NCBI GenBank assembly: GCA_900550315.1
Contig: URRK01000103.1
Coordinates: forward strand, 1-6,247
Origin: an uncultured Oscillospiraceae bacterium
GTDB taxonomy: Bacteria; Bacillota; Clostridia; Oscillospirales; Acutalibacteraceae
Length of the DNA: 6,247 nucleotides
Direction: 5' to 3'
Of this stretch, positions 4,671 through 6,247 are shown in pieces. A model generated the notes under the pieces. The model was not told where the DNA came from. It saw nothing but the letters and a program-made list of their open reading frames with translations, and made no database searches. Position numbers and translations under genes: made by a program. How positions within the stretch are numbered: the first letter of the stretch is position 1; each line of letters starts with the position of its first letter.

Positions 4671-5090
4671 CTGCTCACCGCCTTTTTCTTTCTCGATAAA
4701 TTTGCATTTGATCGGCAGCTTGTTGGCGGCAAGACGCATAGCCTCGCGCGCAATTTCACGGTCTACACCGCCGATTTCAAACATAACACGGCCGGGCTTT
4801 ACCACGGCTACCCAATATTCCGGAGAACCTTTACCGGAACCCATTCGGGTTTCTGCCGGTTTTTCGGTGATCGGCTTATCGGGAAAAATTTTGATCCAAA
4901 CCTGACCGCCACGCTTGGTGTAACGGGTCATGGCAATACGAGCTGCCTCAATTTGGTTTGAGGTGATCCAGGCCGGCTCTAAAGCCTGCAGACCGTAATC
5001 ACCGTAGGTAACGGTATTACCGCGCTGTGCGGTGCCCTTTAAACGGCCACGCTGCACGCGACGGAATTTTACTCTCTTCGGTAATAACAT
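4668..5090 (-). CDS. rplP: 50S ribosomal protein L16
   Basis: L16 binds 23S rRNA next to the A-site and the peptidyl-transferase region and helps organise tRNA binding; it joins late in assembly. The product is 140 residues, normal length. It begins MLLPKRVKFRRVQRGRLKGT, continues ALEPAWITSNQIEAARIAMT (36-55) and RGGQVWIKIFPDKPITEKP (60-78), and has the signature RMGSGKGSPEYWVAVVKPG (82-100), then LAANKLPIKCKFIEKE. Arg82 is at the position that is hydroxylated in E. coli L16; whether that happens here is unknown. The ATG shares a base with the rpsC stop (TAATG). Its ribosome-binding site GAAGGAGG lies inside the last rpsC codons, 9 bases from the start. Confidence 0.98.
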   Translation of the reverse strand: MLLPKRVKFRRVQRGRLKGTAQRGNTVTYGDYGLQALEPAWITSNQIEAARIAMTRYTKRGGQVWIKIFPDKPITEKPAETRMGSGKGSPEYWVAVVKPGRVMFEIGGVDREIAREAMRLAANKLPIKCKFIEKEKGGEQ

Positions 5091-5092
5091 TA
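5088..5092 (-). other. TAATG stop-start overlap, rpsC to rplP
   Basis: TAA ends rpsC and ATG begins rplP, sharing one A. Unlike the next junction, this one has a strong Shine-Dalgarno sequence (GAAGGAGG, 5100-5107) within the Lys-Glu-Gly-Gly codons of rpsC. Confidence 0.9.
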
Positions 5093-5758
5093 CTTGGCGC
5101 CTCCTTCTTTCTTTGCTGTTTTACCGGCAGCATGAAGCACCTCGCCCTGATAGATCCACACCTTTACGCCAATGCGGCCGTAAGTGGTGTGAGCCTCTGC
5201 AAAACCGTAGTCAATATCGGCACGAATGGTTTGCAGCGGAATGGTACCCTCATGATAATGCTCGGTACGAGCAATTTCGGCACCGCCGACACGGCCGGAA
5301 ACCTGGGTTTTAATACCCTTAGCGCCCAGGCGCATTGCGCGACCCATGGCAAGCTTCATAGCGCGGCGGAAAGAAATTCTTTTTTCCAGCTGAGCTGCAA
5401 TGTTCTCAGCAACCAGCGTAGCGTTTACATCGGGATTTTTAACCTCAACAATGTTGATGAAAACCGGTTTGCCCAGCATTTTTTGGCAGTTGGCGCGGAG
5501 CTTTTCAATCTCGGCACCGTTGCGGCCAATTACCACACCGGGTTTGGCACAGTGAATGTGGATCCGAATTTTAGAAGCGGTACGCTCAATTTCAATCTTC
5601 GGAACGCCTGCACCGTACAGGGTCTTCTTCAGGTACTTACGGAGGTTATAGTCCTCAACTAAGGTGTCGCCAAAGGCACCGTCGCTTACAAACCAGCGCG
5701 AGTCCCAGTCTTTAATAACGCCTACGCGAAATCCGTTAGGATGTACTTTCTGGCCCAT
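5090..5758 (-). CDS. rpsC: 30S ribosomal protein S3
   Basis: S3 lies at the mRNA entry channel of the small-subunit head and takes part in helicase activity and mRNA binding. The product is 222 residues, within the family range. It begins MGQKVHPNGFRVGVIKDWDS. A type II KH domain follows, with its GXXG loop at G78-R79-N80-G81 (KPGVVIGRNGAEIEKLR). The C-terminal domain has the signature RTEHYHEGTIPLQTIRADID (164-183) and YGRIGVKVWIYQGEV (193-207). RTEHYHEGTIPL, instead of the RTEWYREGRVPL type, fits clostridial S3. The frame stays open 46 codons upstream, but that part lies inside rplV in another frame. The chosen ATG has AAGGAGGT at good spacing and gives the family's standard N-terminus. Confidence 0.98.
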   Translation of the reverse strand: MGQKVHPNGFRVGVIKDWDSRWFVSDGAFGDTLVEDYNLRKYLKKTLYGAGVPKIEIERTASKIRIHIHCAKPGVVIGRNGAEIEKLRANCQKMLGKPVFINIVEVKNPDVNATLVAENIAAQLEKRISFRRAMKLAMGRAMRLGAKGIKTQVSGRVGGAEIARTEHYHEGTIPLQTIRADIDYGFAEAHTTYGRIGVKVWIYQGEVLHAAGKTAKKEGGAK

Positions 5759-5766
5759 TACTTGTA

Positions 5767-5774
5767 ACCTCCTT
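5767..5774 (-). promoter_or_regulatory. rpsC ribosome-binding site that decides the start
   Basis: AAGGAGGT is followed by 9 bases from GGAGG to the ATG of MGQKVHPNGF. It lies in the 17-base gap after the rplV stop and rules out the longer start inside rplV. Confidence 0.85.
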
Positions 5775-5775
5775 T

Positions 5776-6114
5776 TTAGTCTTCGCGTTCCCTGAGTACC
5801 AGGGTAACGTGAGATGTTCTTTTTAAAATGCTGTGCGCTCTGCCGTGGTCCTTTGCGCGAATTCTTTTCAGCGTGGGGCCGGGGCAAACAAAGCACTCTG
5901 CAACATAAAGCTTGGAAACATCCATTTTGTGGTTGTTTTCAGCGTTTGCCATAGCGGATTTTAGCAACTTTTCCAAATATTCGCAGGCCGACTTCGGGGT
6001 GTACCTGAGAATAGCCATGGCTTTATCCGCCGGTTGATTGCGGATCAGATCCAAAACAATCTTAACCTTGCGGGGTGAAATACGGGCGTATTTCAAAACT
6101 GCCCTTGATTCCAT
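5776..6114 (-). CDS. rplV: 50S ribosomal protein L22
   Basis: L22 binds 23S rRNA. Its long beta-hairpin lines the nascent-peptide exit tunnel, where changes can affect macrolide sensitivity and peptide-induced stalling. The product is 112 residues, normal length. It begins MESRAVLKYARISPRKVKIV, continues LDLIRNQPADKAMAILRYTP (21-40) and LKSAMANAENNHKMDVSKLY (51-70), then GPTLKRIRAKDHGRAHSILK (79-98) and RTSHVTLVLRER. The hairpin tip (87-90) reads Ala-Lys-Asp-His, where E. coli has Pro-Arg-Ala-Lys; the flanking GPTLKRI and GRA...ILKRTSH are intact. AAAGGAGAG precedes the ATG in a 23-base gap after rpsS. Confidence 0.97.
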   Translation of the reverse strand: MESRAVLKYARISPRKVKIVLDLIRNQPADKAMAILRYTPKSACEYLEKLLKSAMANAENNHKMDVSKLYVAECFVCPGPTLKRIRAKDHGRAHSILKRTSHVTLVLRERED

Positions 6115-6137
6115 AGTCTGACTCTCCTTTCGACCGC

Positions 6138-6247
6138 TTATTTGCCGCTGGTCTTGGCGCCCGCGTGGCCGCGGAATGTTCTGGTGGGAACAAATTCACC
6201 AAGCTTGTGGCCTACCATATCCTCGGTAACATATACCGGTACATGCT
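6138..6247 (-). CDS. rpsS: 30S ribosomal protein S19, C-terminal part (cut by window edge)
   Basis: S19 is in the head of the small subunit, where it forms a complex with S13 and contacts the intersubunit bridges. Only the last 35 full codons are present. They read HVPVYVTEDMVGHKLGEFVP followed by TRTFRGHAGAKTSGK and TAA. DMVGHKLGEFVPTRTFRGH is the S19 family signature. The short basic end AGAKTSGK is a common variable tail. Its place directly before rplV is the conserved S10-operon order. The start codon lies outside the window. Confidence 0.95.
   Translation of the reverse strand, partial: HVPVYVTEDMVGHKLGEFVPTRTFRGHAGAKTSGK

Noticed and set aside
5027..5662. A 211-codon open frame on the plus strand opposite rpsC and the start of rplP
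   Set aside because: It lies in direct codon register against rpsC, where antisense stops would need TTA, CTA or TCA codons that rpsC avoids by codon bias. It has no recognisable protein family, and the minus strand encodes a fully conserved S3.
5759..5896. A 46-residue N-terminal extension of S3
   Set aside because: The upstream in-frame part overlaps rplV in another frame, has no resemblance to S3, and the strong AAGGAGGT points to the MGQKVHP start.
1..6247. A hidden accessory system, mobile element or CRISPR array
   Set aside because: Every stretch is accounted for by the conserved ribosomal gene order with gaps of at most 26 bases, so there is no room for additional cargo.

Overview
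The window is the middle of a bacterial ribosomal-protein supercluster (S10 operon joined to the spc operon). All genes are on the minus strand, so transcription runs from the high-coordinate end to the low-coordinate end. In transcription order: rpsS (S19, 3' part only), rplV (L22), rpsC (S3), rplP (L16), rpmC (L29), rpsQ (S17), rplN (L14), rplX (L24), rplE (L5), rpsN/rpsZ (S14), rpsH (S8), rplF (L6), rplR (L18), rpsE (S5), rpmD (L30), rplO (L15) and secY (first 44 codons only). Fifteen genes are complete and two are cut by the window edges. All were recognised from the translated proteins and from the conserved order.

The sequence points to a low-GC-type Gram-positive (Firmicutes/Bacillota), most likely class Clostridia. 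S10 and spc genes run together with no gap at rpsQ-rplN. S14 is the short four-cysteine zinc form, and L24 also carries a four-cysteine C-terminal ribbon. Shine-Dalgarno sequences are strong (AAGGAGG type), and the S3, S5 and L16 wording looks clostridial. Placement in the Oscillospirales/Ruminococcaceae is only an impression from memory of such proteins.

The region is almost entirely coding. The longest non-coding gap is 26 bases (rpsN-rpsH), and no stretch over 300 bases lacks a gene. Two junctions (rpsC-rplP, rplP-rpmC) share a base as TAATG, and secY starts one base after the rplO stop. There is no visible promoter, terminator, tRNA, repeat array or mobile element, so this is the interior of one long polycistronic unit whose promoter and terminator lie outside the window.

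The genes work together: S3, S5, S8, S14, S17 and S19 build the small subunit; L5, L6, L14, L15, L16, L18, L22, L24, L29 and L30 build the large subunit; SecY is the membrane channel that receives nascent chains from the tunnel exit, near L24, L29 and L22.

I do not see a previously undescribed system. The points worth a second look are small: non-ATG starts of rpsE (TTG) and rplN (GTG), a 17-base sequence repeated exactly in two ribosome-binding regions, stop codons merged into Shine-Dalgarno sequences, paired zinc-ribbon forms of L24 and S14, and an altered tip of the L22 tunnel hairpin.
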